A stretch of 64,000 bases of DNA from Cristatella mucedo (GCA_009760855.2 WPIO01000104.1:633501-697500); one strand, 5' to 3'; shown: positions 1 through 29,284, numbered from the stretch's first letter. Notes: a model not told the origin generated them from the letters alone. A program made the numbers and translations.

Positions 1-17328
<17,328 letters not shown>

Positions 17329-17826
17329 GCTAAAAATTGGTTAAGGACACATAATTAATTACACGCATCAAGTGGGCAGGAAAATCGGGTACAGCATAAC
17401 GAGTCAATTTAGGAACCGCGCATCAGAACCGACTCAGCTAAGGACGAACACTCAACAAATAGTGAAACTTACCCCTATAAGCTATCACAAAGCTCTCATC
17501 TGGTCAGAGTTCCCTTATTTAAGAAAATATAGGTATTCAATAGCAACTTAGCTTCTCGTCACGCAAGATCGAAACTAAGCCTGACGACACACTGAAGCCA
17601 TCGGGCTGAAAATCTAGAAAGCAGGTTATTTGATTCACTGTTGTACAGTAGAGGTGGTGGCACACGGTGCGACTACTGTGTTTGTTGACAATTTTGTTCG
17701 TGTGCTTTCGCAATTTTTATAATAAATTCCTAATATATATGGAATTTTAACGTGTTAAAAGAGCTCACTTACTAGTCACAAAAGGGATGAACATTCAAGA
17801 TCACACATTACCGCGCCCCGCGACTT
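17329..17826. other. INO80E upstream region
   Basis: Should contain the INO80E 5' UTR and promoter, since the start codon is at 17328. I see no clear TATA box in the right orientation and no distinctive motif. Confidence 0.4.
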
Positions 17827-17875
17827 GTGGCTGTGCTCGCCAGCGTGTCGCCTTGTCAGGAGCCTCTTCGAGATG

Positions 17876-18120
17876 TCACGCATGACCTGAGTTCACCTCT
17901 TTGGCCAGCTCCGCGGACGTCACGCTGCCCAGGTTGGAGACCGGCGACGGTGATCGCATGCGTTGCACAAAGGCATCGGCTCTCTCGCGCGCGCGCTGGA
18001 CACCCCCACCCGGGGCCGATCGCCCCGTCGCGGGTTTCCCGCGGCGCTGGGGGAGCGACAACGCCAGCGCTCGACGAGTGACGTAGTTACGAAATGATGC
18101 GGCGCTTTAAACGACCCGCC
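17876..18120 (-). other. GC-rich open frame of unknown status
   Basis: A stop-free, CpG-rich stretch whose minus-strand frame reads ...VQRARERADAFVQRMRSPS... and SNLGSVTSAELAKEVNS, with a possible GTGAAC donor. It starts without a clear ATG and I recognise no family. It could be a coding or UTR exon of an unknown gene, or a chance open frame in GC-rich DNA. Confidence 0.25.
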
Positions 18121-18150
18121 GCTAGCCGTAAACCTCCAGCATGACTCCAT

Positions 18151-18187
18151 CCTTTTCAGGCTCGCCTGGCCTTCGAGCCTGAAAAGG
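18151..18187. repeat. 14-bp perfect inverted repeat, 9-nt loop
   Basis: CCTTTTCAGGCTCG (18151-18164), loop CCTGGCCTT, CGAGCCTGAAAAGG (18174-18187). Not the conserved histone mRNA stem-loop. Confidence 0.95.
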
Positions 18188-18929
18188 TGTATGCCACCCA
18201 AAAGTGGCGACATCCTGGGGCCCAGAACAAGCGCTTGGGTGTGACCGGTCTGCATATCGCGCAAGCCCTCCATTTTCACGTCGGTATAAATAGCGATGAA
18301 AATAAAAATGTGCAAAAGGAGAACTAAGTCTCATTCCAGTCACTTAACAACTACCTAGAAAGTAAGCCTGTCGACCGGCGATGGCTACACTTGCTCACAG
18401 CACCTGCACGCGTAAGCCTACAAAAGACATGGCAAAGGACGCAGCTAAGGCTGAAAAGAACACACAGAGGCTTTTAGTTTCTTTTTAAATTGACATCAAC
18501 TCAGGGCAGTCTTGACGTAAGCAGGGAAGTGAGTTCTGGGCTATAGGAGTAAATGAACTGAAGGCTCGCTCTCCAAAGGAGAGAGCGGTCGGTGAGAAGA
18601 CGCAACCAAACGAATCGAGGCGGAAGAGCGGGCGATGCGATGCGAAGCCGGATGATGAAGCATTTCTTATAGTCATGGCGGAGCAAGAGAACGAACTGAC
18701 CTCAAAGTGCTGGAACCTCGAAGTCGATGCGCTGCTTTGACGTGACGTCTGTGTAGGTCGGTGAGAAGTGGTGCAAGTTGGCAATTGCGACGCTAAAGAT
18801 AGATAGCTTAGGTGCAGATTTTTGCATCAACCAAGTTTTTTATTGTTTTTTAAGTGATTTTATAGAAACACCCGTAGAGAGATTTGGTGAAAGTTGCATA
18901 CGCTTCCGACAGGTATCGTGCTGACTTAT

Positions 18930-19110
18930 TGGTGAGCCGTGATGGCACACACTAGATAAAGCGGTTGCTTTTCACTACCTCGGTCCCGAGGTAGTCGGTT
19001 CGAATCCTGCGGTGGGCGGCGATTCTTTATCGCCACTGCAAGCTGTGGTGATAGCCATAAAGGCTCTTTTGTCGCTATACAAAAGTGGCTGTTGAATCAG
19101 CTTTTTTAAG
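18930..19110 (+). mobile_element. SINE-1 copy
   Basis: GTGAGCCGTGATGGCACAC, TAGTCGGTTCGAATCCTGCGG (B box), GATTCTTTATCGCCACTGC, GTCGCTATACAAAAGTGGC and TGTTGAATCAGC: all SINE-1 blocks in order. Confidence 0.88.
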
Positions 19111-19647
19111 TAAGCGGCCTTAAAGCAGCCAAATGAATAATTCTGGCATTAGGCCTAAGGCTAAAGACATAGTTATTATGTCAATAATTCAGAACAATAG
19201 CAATCCTAGATATCTCAGTGAGAACGGTAGGTATGGGGTTCTAGTGACTGGCTGGCTATACATGCGACGGTACCGAGTTCCAAGCACGAGTTGCACGACG
19301 ACCAGCCGCAGGGGTCGTCAGACTCCTCAGACGTAAACGTACACTCTGTACGGCTGTCACGATTCACATCGCGGGTGAGTACTCATGCTGCTGTAGTCGA
19401 GTTGGAAGCACTCCAGTGAAAATGGGAAAGTGCAAGGAACGCTTCCTCGCTAGACAACGGACGGGTAGAGAGCACAAAGCAATCGACGAGACACCCGGGG
19501 AGATAAACCCTAAATTAGGGGAACCGTGAGATCTGAGCTTGGTCTGCATATTTTCCCAAGATCCAAGCTTGCAATCTTGTTGATAAAATCGTCAAGCACC
19601 GCTAGGCTTTCGTTCAAAATGTGCGAATGACACACTGCCGAACTCAT

Positions 19648-19929
<282 letters not shown>

Positions 19930-20109
19930 ACTACCTTGCTGCATGTGTTGCTGACATTCTCATTTAGGTGGCAACAAACTTTCGCAAACTGAATTATGCT
20001 AAAACAAACTTCCTAGCTGATGGAAAGCCTAGAGTTATTCAGGAATGGGAAAACCTAACTCAAATGGGCTTGGATAGCACAACTCCTAAAATAGCTGCAA
20101 GAAATTAGG

Positions 20110-20440
20110 TCTGTTTTATTCAACGGTAGATATCTCAATGGAAGACTCTCTCAAGTCCTCAATCAAGTCTGCCCACTTTCAGCTATATAGTGATATCCTG
20201 TCTTAACTTCTGCAACTCAATGCTAGCCGCTCTAATGGCCTGTGCAGTGGTACATGCAGTTGGTGTAAGAGTTCTTAGCTATGCTTATGCATCATGAACG
20301 CCAAAATCGCCACTGTACACGACTTTTCGCCGTCCTGCACTAACTCCCCCCCCCCATCAAGCAGCCGATGCATTGATGCCCCATCGACTTCAGGTTTTGT
20401 CACTCACTTTTAGATCCCATCATTCTCTTGCTCCAGCCTA
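20110..20440 (+). mobile_element. LINE-A remnant, RT C-terminal part
   Basis: CCCACTTTCAGCTATATAG, CTTAACTTCTGCAACTCAATGC and CGCCGTCCTGCACTAAC correspond to 23265-23510 of the better copy with deletions. Confidence 0.55.
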
Positions 20441-20449
20441 ATGCAATGT

Positions 20450-20600
20450 AATGTATCTCCGTCTGTAACTCCGTCAAGACTATGAGGGTGTTATGCAGGA
20501 GAGTTTTGTATAGCACAGCCTAAACGACTTTCGGTACTCATTCGGTTGCCAACATACTTCGTCTCACACAACAAAGAGAAAGTGGGAAACATAGCAGAGT
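20450..20600 (-). mobile_element. LINE-B 3' end
   Basis: ATGTAATGTATCTCCGTCTGT, GCAGGAGAGTTTTGTATAGC and TCGGTACTCATTCGG match the reverse of 29280-29420. Confidence 0.85.
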
Positions 20601-20689
20601 CAGGAGAGCAGTTGAAGTAGTGAATACCTATCCAAGCCTACCTATCCAAATTACTCCCCTATCAGCCTTGGCATCCTACGAACTTCTTG

Positions 20690-21045
20690 ACTCAAATCGC
20701 GTAGCAATGCTGTCTATTGGCTATCCTGCCAGCTGAGACCGTGCCTTTAGTTTGTATGCTCCCAAAATCTAGAGCTAGGTCTCGAATTACGTCACGATAT
20801 CTCCTGACTAGACGACATGTAAAATGAAGCGAATAATAGCACCCATTTATCATAACATTTGCTGGGCTCTTGCGGATTTGTCCTTGGTGTAGTTTTGCTT
20901 GATGACACTGACAATGATATCTCTTATGCATATTGTACATTTTCATTCTACACGTTGCTATTAAATATATAGTCACACATCTCCTGAACTGCATGCAGAT
21001 GTAAAGTGCTTAGTAAGTTCTCTATGGGCTTTATGCTTCCCCTTT
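20690..21045 (+). mobile_element. LINE-A 3' end, diverged
   Basis: GAGACCGTGCCTTTAGTTTGTATGCTCCC (two blocks), CATAACATTTGCTGGGCTC and GATGTAAAGTGCTTAG, GTTCTCTATGGGCTTTA correspond to 23690-24020. Confidence 0.65.
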
Positions 21046-21195
21046 CTCTTTGTTTCGTGAGACGAAGTCTGCTGGGTACCGAATGCTTACGGAAAGTCGC
21101 TTAGGCTTTGAGTGTGCTATACAAAACTCTCCTGCGTAACACTCACGTGGTCTTTGTGGAGTTACAGACGGAGACACATTAGATTACATTATGCA
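21046..21195 (+). mobile_element. LINE-B 3' end
   Basis: TCTCTTTGTTTCGTGAGACG, then CTTAGGCTTTGAGTGTGCT and GGAGACACATTAGATTACATT. It ends about 110 bases from the tRNA gene. Confidence 0.85.
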
Positions 21196-21248
21196 AATAA
21201 CTTTAGTTACAAATTAAATTATATTATGCAAAAAACTTACAAAGTTTC

Positions 21249-21296
21249 AAAAAACAAAAAGTTACAAACTTAAAAAACAAAAAGTTACAAACTTAG
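21249..21296. repeat. Tandem pair of about 23 bp, A-rich
   Basis: AAAAAACAAAAAGTTACAAA plus CTT occurs twice in a row beside the 3' flank of the tRNA gene. On the tRNA strand it is T-rich. Confidence 0.85.
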
Positions 21297-21308
21297 AAAA
21301 ATTAAAAA

Positions 21309-21380
21309 TTCCCTAGCGGGGAATCGAACCCCGGCCACGGCGGTGAGAGCGCCGGATCCTAGCCACTAGACCACTAGGGA
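21309..21380 (-). tRNA. tRNA-Glu (anticodon CUC)
   Basis: Read on the minus strand: acceptor arm TCCCTAG pairs with CTAGGGA over 7 bp, the D arm contains GTCTAGTGGCTAGGAT, the anticodon arm CGGCG-CTCTCAC-CGCCG presents CTC, and the T arm is CGGGG-TTCGATT-CCCCG, then the discriminator base. The whole matches the eukaryotic tRNA-Glu consensus. 72 bases, no intron; CCA is added after transcription. Internal A and B boxes are intact and a T5 run at 21304-21308 (minus) can terminate Pol III. Unlike the SINE heads nearby, all stems pair perfectly, so it is likely functional. It decodes GAG. Confidence 0.95.
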
Positions 21381-21639
21381 TTAGTATTTACGTATATCAT
21401 ATATTAAAATAAACAGTATAAACATTCACCCAATCGCTCGTTATCGGTGGCTAGTGTCACGACAGAAAACCTCAGCAGTGTAGCAGCTCAACTTTTTTAG
21501 GAACCAAGACGAGAGTGTGGACCAATCAAACGTGCCTTTAAGGGCCCGCTTCCATCCCACGTTAACTTTGGCAGACGGAAGCACGGTAACGTTGAGTGAG
21601 GCGTACCGGGCCGGTCCCTGGCCAAAGGTTATAAAGAAT

Positions 21640-21775
21640 ATAATTCATTTGTATACCGCCCTAAGAGAAATTAATCTCTATTCCGGCGTATCCCATATGC
21701 CTCGGGGCTCGAGCCCACTACCTCAGCCAGACCTTGATCGGGAATGAGCGCCTGAACCGCTGGACCAAACCAGAT
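21640..21775 (-). mobile_element. SINE-2 copy with LINE-A-like tail
   Basis: On the minus strand the head reads CTGGTTTGGTCCAGCGGTTC then GTGGGCTCGAGCCCCGAGG (B-box-like). The tail GAATAGAGATTAATTTCTC then TTAGGGCGGTATACAAATG parallels the LINE-A end GAAAGAGATTAAGTTCTC then TGAGGGCGCTTTATCAAATG. Related copies are at 57535 and 63478. Confidence 0.65.
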
Positions 21776-22774
21776 AAGAGATATAGTCGCTCGACTTAGG
21801 CTGGCCGGTGAGCGCACGTACTGCGGTTAGAACGTGCATTACAGCGCAGTCTATTAAAGCGAGACTGAGTTATAGGCATTCCCGCCTATCTCCGCCCCCT
21901 GCCCGCCGCCCCCTCCCCTTCGATCTAATTTGTCGAGTAAATGCAGATGCTTCTCAGTAGTAAAACACTGTCTCGCAAGATAGACTCGTGGACAGACGAT
22001 CCATTTGACTGCTATTTTGGACAGTTTAAAGACGTCTGCAGCTGTTATTACAGCGAACCCATGACCGTCAGTTCGGGTGGAGCCCAGAGGACGACTCGGA
22101 CGGAAAACCAAACACGTGATCCCGTCCGTCAGCTGACCGACGGAAAAATCACGAAAAACCGGCGGACTGAAAACCGAACACGCAAACACGGCTTTACGTA
22201 CTTTTATGAATGCCGTCAATAAATATGCTGCAGAACCACCTTATAGCTGCCGCGTAGAGCTCCCCTGCACTCCTAAGTGCTACTGAAGCTCTTCACAACA
22301 GTAAAATTCCTTTAAATAACGAACAATCGAGTGGACATGCCCTTGAGCTGCTGCAGCTTCATGGATATATCAATTAAAATTATGTGTATTCATATATATG
22401 AGTGTATTAATATGTATTTATATTTATATTTTTTAATCCTAATACTTCATCTTTAAGACCATAGCACCACGGATTGTTGATGGTACCTCTCATTATGTCT
22501 GTGCTTAAAGCAGCTTGTGACTTTAGCCAGCGATTTACCTACCGACTTGATTGACCTACCGACTTTAGCCAGCGATTTACCTGACTTGATGGTGGGTTGG
22601 AAAGATTTTCCTCGTTGGATGGGTACTTTTGGTCTCCGCCGTGCCGATCGAGCTGCCTGGGGGCTACGCTGGGATGCAACAAATTACGCACCTGTGTAAC
22701 CCAGCATTTGGTGGGTCTTCGCGATTCGTCCTTCGAGTGCATGTACCTGTTTACACTATGTATGCCTGCTGCTT

Positions 22775-23702
22775 GTGGTACTACCAAAAATCATTTGGGG
22801 ACTCCAGAGTATTGACGTGAATGGACAAAGATCATCTGAAGTACCTCTGAAATATGGAGTACCTCAGGGCTCAGTGCTAGGTCCGGTTCTTTTCACGGTT
22901 TATACTCTCCCTCTTGCTGATGTGATTGCCAAGCACAGTCTATGCTTTCACTTCTATGCGGATGACACTCAGTTGTACCTTTGCTTTGATCACTCCCAGC
23001 CTTCGAGCACCACAAATTCTCTCAACTCACTTGCTGCATGCATTGATGACATCCACACATGGATGGCAGCAAATTTTCTAAAACTAAACGATGATAAAAC
23101 TAACTTACTAGTTATGGGCAAACGCAGTGTGATTCAGAGATTGGAAAGGCTGACTCTCAAAATTGGCTCTGCCAGCATATCTTCAGTTGAATCAGCTCGA
23201 AATCTAGGTGTCATATTCCAAAGCGACCTCTCGTTAGACGACCATATCAGCTCCACAGTCAAATCTGCCTATTTTCAGCTTCATAACATTGCTAAAATTC
23301 GGGCTTGTTTAGATAAGGATACCACGTCTAAGTTGGTCCATGCATTCGTGACATGCCGTCTCGACTTCTGCAACTCACTGCTTACTGGCCTACCAGCATA
23401 TGCGATCAGGCGATTGCAGCTGGTGCAAAACTCTGCAGCTAGGCTTGTCTGTCGTGAGCGTCGCAGTTGCCACATTACTCCACTTCTCGCCGACCTGCAC
23501 TGGCTACTAGTCAAGCAACGGATTGACTTCAAGGTTTTTTCGCTCACTTTTAGGCCCCTTCATTCTATGGCTCCAGTCTATCTGTCAGATATACTCCCCC
23601 ATCAGGCCAAGCATCGTACCACCCGCTTTTCGGAATCCAACAGTCTAGAAATACCTCGTACAAACCTCAAATCCTTTGGAGACCGTGCATTTAGCTCGTA
23701 AG
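22775..23702 (+). pseudogene. LINE-A reverse transcriptase, C-terminal part
   Basis: Reads [20 protein letters not shown], then FHFYADDTQLYL (the YADD catalytic motif), FLKLNDDKTNLLVMG, NLGVIFQSDLSLDDHIS and QNSAARLVCRERRSCHITPL. These are classical RT motifs 4 to 7 plus the downstream region of CR1/L2-type elements. The frame stops at TAA where sister copies have TAT (FSSYAPKAWNSLP) and continues in frame after it, so it is a lightly damaged copy lacking its N-terminal half. Confidence 0.9.
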
Positions 23703-24062
23703 CTCCCAAAGCCTGGAACTCCCTCCCGACCAGCGTCAGAACATCCCCTGACCTGACCACATTTAAAAGGAACTTAAAAACACACCTATTTAGGACAGCA
23801 TTTAGTGGGTCCCTGTGATTCGTCCTTGATGTGCTTATGCGTGCTGACTGTGCATGCTGCCACTAACCACATTTGCATGCTGACCCTGTGCATGCCACCC
23901 CTAACCATATTATTCATTTTGTTTGTTTTTCAAGCATGATTTTACTTACCATTCAATTGCATTTCCCTTTACAGCAAATGTAAAGCACCTAGAAAGAGAT
24001 TAAGTTCTCTGAGGGCGCTTTATCAAGTGCATTATTACTATTATTATTATTATTATTATTTA
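22789..24062 (+). mobile_element. LINE-A, longest RT-bearing copy, 5'-truncated
   Basis: A CR1/L2-like non-LTR retrotransposon fragment. It holds the RT C-terminal half and the domain after it, a 3' UTR with TGCATGCTGCCACTAACC, and a (TTA)n tail at 24026-24062. It is 5'-truncated at about 22789, as is usual when target-primed reverse transcription stops early. At least 18 other pieces of this family lie in the window, in both orientations. Confidence 0.93.
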
Positions 24063-24278
24063 GTAATGCTTTCTACATAGCATCTGTAGAGTACCTACAA
24101 AGCTCTTTGAGAGCGCTATACAAATGTATTATTTTTAATATTGTCAAGATCCTTTATTAATATCAAGATCGTACAGGTCATTTCACTCATTTGCACCAAT
24201 TTGACCTAATTGGTCCTCTATCGCACTCGAATGCCACCAGCTCTTCAACACACACCGCATTGCCGCAAGTGCTTTTGC

Positions 24279-24280
<2 letters not shown>

Positions 24281-24349
<69 letters not shown>
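24281..24349. repeat. (GA)n microsatellite
   Basis: About 69 bases of GA dinucleotides. Confidence 0.97.
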
Positions 24350-24350
<1 letters not shown>

Positions 24351-24689
24351 ATGGGCCGCAATGAGAGCTTCGTTTTACCTGAACAACCTGGGATCAGAGA
24401 CTGGGCTACTCCGGTGGGGCATACCAAAGATGCCCAGTTTTACTACCTCTACGTTTTTTAAGTTGTCATAGCTAAGTTTTGCTACAGGATGTAAGGATGT
24501 GTAGAGACGTACACTCAACTTCACATGATTCCATGAGCAATTTCCCGGCCTCTTCTCTGGTGGACTAACCGATGAACGAAACCAAAGTTACATCCATTGA
24601 TCTTGTACGGTTGACCGCTCGAGCGTCCGTCCGGCGAACCAAAATTAAAAGTCGGTCTCGGAAAAAGATGCATCAGCCTCATTTATAGA

Positions 24690-24815
24690 GAAGTGAGTCA
24701 ATAGCAATCACCGATGTCTGCAGTGGGCAGTCAAGCATTATCCACTAGGCGACTCGAACCTACGACCTATGTCATTAAATGGGAGCCCATTATCTCTGGG
24801 CTAAATCCTAGGGGA
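24690..24815 (-). mobile_element. SINE-like, tRNA-related remnant
   Basis: Minus-strand blocks: ATTTAGCCCAGAGATAATGG (A-box-like), GTAGGTTCGAGTCGCCTAG (B box) and CTTGACTGCCCACTGCAGAC. Order as in SINE-1, with strong divergence. Confidence 0.55.
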
Positions 24816-25110
24816 TAACGCCATATCGAAACACAGCACATCGAGCTTGACACTTCCGGTAGTTCAGCTCACGCTGCCTGCGGCCAGCAGCAGCCTACTT
24901 AGGCAGCGGCTGCTTTTGTAGCCAATCGTTATGTAGCCAACGGCTAGCAGCTGCCTACACAGCCGCTACAGAAGCTCGACTTTTGTTGCACTACTTTTAC
25001 TCTTATTTTAATTTTGAGCTCAAATTATTTACCATGATTTATTTTCCAAGCTCAAAAACTTCAGGTTTCTGTGTTAATAAAATCAAAGGTTTTTTCTGAG
25101 CACAGAAAAT

Positions 25111-25112
25111 TA

Positions 25113-25174
<62 letters not shown>
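25111..25174. repeat. (GT)n microsatellite
   Basis: About 32 GT units directly upstream of the LINE-B copy. Confidence 0.97.
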
Positions 25175-25176
<2 letters not shown>

Positions 25177-25319
25177 CGTCGTGGAAGTCATCGCTACACG
25201 GCTGCATTTCCCGTCCTTAATTGAGCGGCCTCGGGCGACTCCTAGCGTGGTGTGGACCTTTACTTGATTTCTCCGTAATACCTTCGGGTATTCCGCTGCC
25301 ATCTTCGCTGTGACTATTT

Positions 25320-26078
25320 ATGAGCTGTCCTCGGATATGCTACACAAAACAGGACCTGCTTAGCATAAGATGCGATGTCGCCATTAGTCGATACCTACCG
25401 GCGGGCCTTCTCCGGCGGGTCAGTGAGAACCTTCCTGCATCCTGCGTTCGCCCTATCAACAGCTCGGCTATCAAACCTATGACCCCTAAGTTCAAAGCGC
25501 TGAATAGTACTTGTTACGGTAGTAGCCCACCCGCCGTAGCCCAGCACATTGTGAAACGTCGTCCGGCGGCCGCTACCAAGGTCCAATTCAAATTCGAAGA
25601 GCCAGCGTCCGCCGGGCCGGACGCAAACGGTAGAGAATACGAGCCACTTCATCGCCGTCGCCCAGTTGTTGGACAGCCTCTTAAATTCCGCCTACTAAAT
25701 TTCCGCTCGCTAAAAACCAAGGGGTTACTTATCCGCGATCAGGTGGTCCAGGAGAAGCTAGATGCATTTCTGCTTACCGAAACCTGGATGACGCCTTGTT
25801 CCAGTAGCTGTATTTCCGAGACCATCCCACCCGGGTTCTCATTCTATCAGTCCATGCGTTCTGACAAGGTTGGTGGCGGGGTTGCAATTGTTGTTCGCGA
25901 ATTGTTTGGCTATAGAATGTGCAGTTTCTCGCATGGGTCATCGTTTGAATCGGTTGCTATCAGGTCTTCATCAAAGACAATGCCTCTCACCGTTGCAATA
26001 TACCGGCCTCCTTCTGGCTGTCTAAACTTGTTTATAGAGGAGTTTTCAGAGTTCCTCGCTAAAATATTTATGTGTTGA
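25320..26078 (+). pseudogene. LINE-B ORF, N-terminal and first half of endonuclease
   Basis: After a non-conserved N-terminal stretch it reads LKFRLLNFRSLKTKGLLIRD, LDAFLLTETWMTP (catalytic Glu of the exonuclease-endonuclease-phosphatase fold), GGGVAIVVRE and LTVAIYRPPSG. The frame then shifts at about 26070; the next motif, LLIAGDFNIHVDN, is in another frame (26080-26120). Confidence 0.88.
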
Positions 26079-26079
26079 C

Positions 26080-26469
26080 AGGCCATTACTGATTGCAGGA
26101 GACTTCAATATTCACGTTGACAACCCTAGCAACAGCCAGGTCTGCTCATTTCTTGACTGTCTGGAAAATTTTGGTTCGGCCCAAATCGTTAATCATAGCA
26201 CCCACGTCGGTGGCCACATTCTAGATCTCGTGATCACTAAGGATGTCATGCCCACTGACTTTGTGGTGTGCCCACTGACCCTCTCAGATCATTGTTCGGT
26301 CTCGTTTACTGTTCCTGCCCCCTCGTACGTACAGGGCAATATCGAATTTGCCAAACGACGTAACTTACAAAGCATTGACATGGACAAGTTTTTGAAAACT
26401 GTGATGCAGGCCTTCTTGGTCTGCATTCAGACTCGACCGGCAGCTTCGATACCCTCACTGGTGCGATGA
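26080..26469 (+). pseudogene. LINE-B ORF, second half of endonuclease
   Basis: Reads RPLLIAGDFNIHVDN (GDFN motif), HVGGHILDLVITKD and LTLSDHCSVSFTV (the SDH catalytic His), ending at a stop at 26469. Together with the previous segment it covers the complete AP-endonuclease fold. Confidence 0.88.
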
Positions 26470-27269
26470 ACATGACACTCAGGAGTGCTCTTGACAAGCA
26501 TGCTCCCGTTCGCTCTATCCGTGTTCAAAGTCGTCGAGATTCCTTTCAATTTACAAAAAAAATCCTTAAGATGCGCCGTGTTAAGCGCAGGCTGGAACGT
26601 CGTTTCAAGAAATCGGGGTCTGAGGCAGACCTAGTCAATTTTAAAGACTTCCTTCGAGTTTACACCCGAAAGCTTAAAAAAACCAGGGCTTCTTTTTTCA
26701 TTAGAAAACTGAATTCCTGCCAGTCGGACACTAAACAGATTTGTAAGACAGTAAACCATTTACTGGCCAATGCTGTTAGGTCTGACTCCCCAGATATTAA
26801 GGGCTCAGCCGAAAAGTTTTCAGCCTTCTTTACTGAAAAAATTGTGCACATTCGTGCCTCCATTAAGCCCCCTCCGACCAAAGCAATCGCCGTTCCTCAA
26901 GCTGTGAACTTTCTTAAAAGGTTCTCCGATGTTTCTGCCTGTGATGTGGCTGCCTTAATAAGGTCTAGCAAAAAGAGCTCGTCTCCTGAAGACCCTATAC
27001 CTTCATCTCTGTGGTCTTCACTTGCAGACCAACTTAGCCCTGCCATAACCAAGATTTGTAATGCTTCTTTGGGAAAAGGGGTCGTCCCCAAGTCCTGTAA
27101 ATCGGCAATCGTTAGACCTATTCTTAAAAAGCCTGGATTAGACACAGAGGTCCTAGCAAACTATCGTCCAGTTTCCCTTCTTCCGTTCTTATCAAAGATA
27201 CTTGAACAATTTTTTGCTAAGCAGCTAGTTGAACAAATTGAAAACAATGGAATGTCAGAAACATTTTAA
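26466..27269 (+). pseudogene. LINE-B ORF, linker and RT N-terminal part
   Basis: Reads ALDKHAPVRSIRVQSRRDSF, basic linker sequence, then the RT entry motifs SAIVRPILKKPGLDTEVLAN and YRPVSLLPFLSKILEQ. A one-base deletion near 27255 stops it; the next codons (HSTETALRVNNDIL) continue in another frame up to the LTR insertion. Confidence 0.88.
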
Positions 27270-27327
27270 TCAGGGTTCGAGAGGCAGCACTCTACTGAAA
27301 CTGCTCTCCGTGTTAACAATGACATTC

Positions 27328-28065
27328 TGTAACCGGGTTCTAGGGGTCAAAGGCTAATTCCCGCCAAACCCCGCCATACTCCGGCCACGCTGCCGCTCGC
27401 CATGCCGCCGAGCTAGGGTAAGACGAGCGACCGTCAAGATAAACCTCTTTGTAATAACGCATGCGCCAACAACAACAGGAGAACTAAACAAGTCTACAGG
27501 GAGGGTCCTATACATAGTACACTATGGGCGCAAGACGACGCAGCAAATGCGAACAAACGTGTTAGTTGGGGTCAGTCGGCTTCCGCAGTCCTGTCGTTGT
27601 ACCAACTCCGAGTCCAACAGTACGAGCGTACGCCGTCCAAAACCCGGCTGGCTGAGTAACTGCTGGCTAGTCCGAGTCGACAACTACCACAGTCGTAGGC
27701 CTCCACCGAAAGACGCCAACACAAGGGGGGGGGTCACGAACACGCTACACGGGGAACGCGGAATAAAAACAAGTCAACAACGAGCGAGCTATCCAGCTCC
27801 GCTCGGGCCTTGGGTACTCGTTCCCTTGCGTGCGTGGCAGCATCGCCGGAGCACGCCTGCACGAATCCAGGTGCATAACTCGGTGAGACCGGGAGCCTCC
27901 CACACCACGACTTACTTGGCCAACTTTCCGTACCCAAAACCCCCGGTGACCTCACGTCACCGCATACATCCGGCCATGCCGTAGGGTCCGACCCCGGCCT
28001 AGCCGGTGACCCTAACCCTCACTTTAGCCGTCCAGTCCCTGCCAACCGAACCCAGCCTGGGTACA
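27328..28065. mobile_element. Solo LTR inserted in LINE-B
   Basis: 738 bases starting TGTAACCGGG and ending CCTGGGTACA, thus TG...CA with short imperfect inverted ends. It is flanked by ATTC on both sides (27324-27327 and 28066-28069), a 4-bp target duplication. Removing it with one ATTC rejoins the LINE codons as NDILRGNDDGNVTAL. On + it has a TATACATA box (27509-27516) and AATAAA (27762-27767), as an LTR promoter and poly(A) signal would. No internal retroelement genes are present. Confidence 0.85.
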
Positions 28066-28069
28066 ATTC

Positions 28070-29284
28070 TACGTGGCAACGACGACGGGAATGTCACTGC
28101 CCTAGCTCTGCTAGATCTGTCTGCTGCCTTCGACACCATTGATCACGAAGTTCTGCTTGAATGATTGAGAACAACGATCGGTCTGGCAGACGAAGCACTG
28201 GCGTGGTTTAAGTCATACTTGTCTGATCGTGTTCAATTTGTGTCGTGTGGGGTCAGGTCTCAGACATGAGAAGGGTCACCTGTGGAGTACCTCAAGGGTC
28301 CGTACTCTTCCCCTTGCTGTTCTCCATTTATAAAAAAACCTCAGGGAAAAGTCATTAAGGCCCATGGAATAGGATATCACTTCTATGCTGACGATACTCA
28401 GTTGTATTTGTCATTTAAACTGTCGGAATCTGCTGCAGCAACTGAGAAACTAAATGCTTGCCTTGCCGATATTCGATCCTGGATGTCGGAAAACTTCCTG
28501 AAATTAAATGACGATAAAACCGAACTGCTGCTCATAGGACACCCTAAGCGTGTAGCTGGATTAAAAGGCTTTGCTGTTCTAATAGGTGATGCTATTGTGC
28601 GACCTTCACCACGTGCTCGTAATCTAGGTGTCGTGTTCGACAGCTGCCTCAATTTCAAAAGCTTCATTCAGAAGACTGCCTCTACAGCTAGATTATCACA
28701 TCCGATCCCTATCCAAGATTAGAAGCTGTCTCCCACAGTGGCTTGTAAAAAATTTAACTAGCTCTTTAGTTCTGTCTCGGCTTGATGATTGTAATTCCCT
28801 TTTGGTTGGGCTACCAAAGAAAGCTATTATGCCACTACAGCGGACTATGAATATGGCTGCAAGGCTGGTCTTCAAGTCCCAGCGGTTTGAGCACGTGTCT
28901 CCTTTGCTGAAAGAGCTTGAATGGTTGCCGGTTGAGCAAAGGATACAGAGCAAAGTTCTTATGCTGACCCACCACGGCTTGGCTCCTTCGTACCTAGCTG
29001 AACTGCTGCATCAGTTTCAGCCTGTTCGCGCCCTCAGGTCCTGTGTGGACAATACATTAGCTGTCCCATTCCTCCGCTTAAAGACAGTTGGCGACAGAAG
29101 CTTTAGCTCTGCAGGTCCTAGACTGTGGAACTCGCTTCCACAATTCTTACACAACGATAACTACTCTCCTACTTCCGACTATGGCACATCCTTTTCAGCG
29201 GTCCTGAGCTGCTACTTCTATGCTACTCACTACCTCAACTGCTCTCCTGACAGCCATGCTTCCCACTTTCTCTTTGTTGCGTGA
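28070..29284 (+). pseudogene. LINE-B ORF, RT core and C-terminal part
   Basis: Reads ALALLDLSAAFDTIDHEVLL (first catalytic Asp), a stop, damaged sequence, GYHFYADDTQLYLSF (YADD), FLKLNDDKTELLLIG, NLGVVFDSCLNFKSFI, a frameshift near 28700, then SRLDDCNSLLVGLPKKAI and VGDRSFSSAGPRLWNSLP. Order and motifs are those of CR1/L2-type reverse transcriptases. Confidence 0.88.

Noticed and set aside
22775-23701. The longest open frame (308 aa) as a host gene
   Set aside because: Carries RT motifs (YADD) and is a piece of a repeated LINE.
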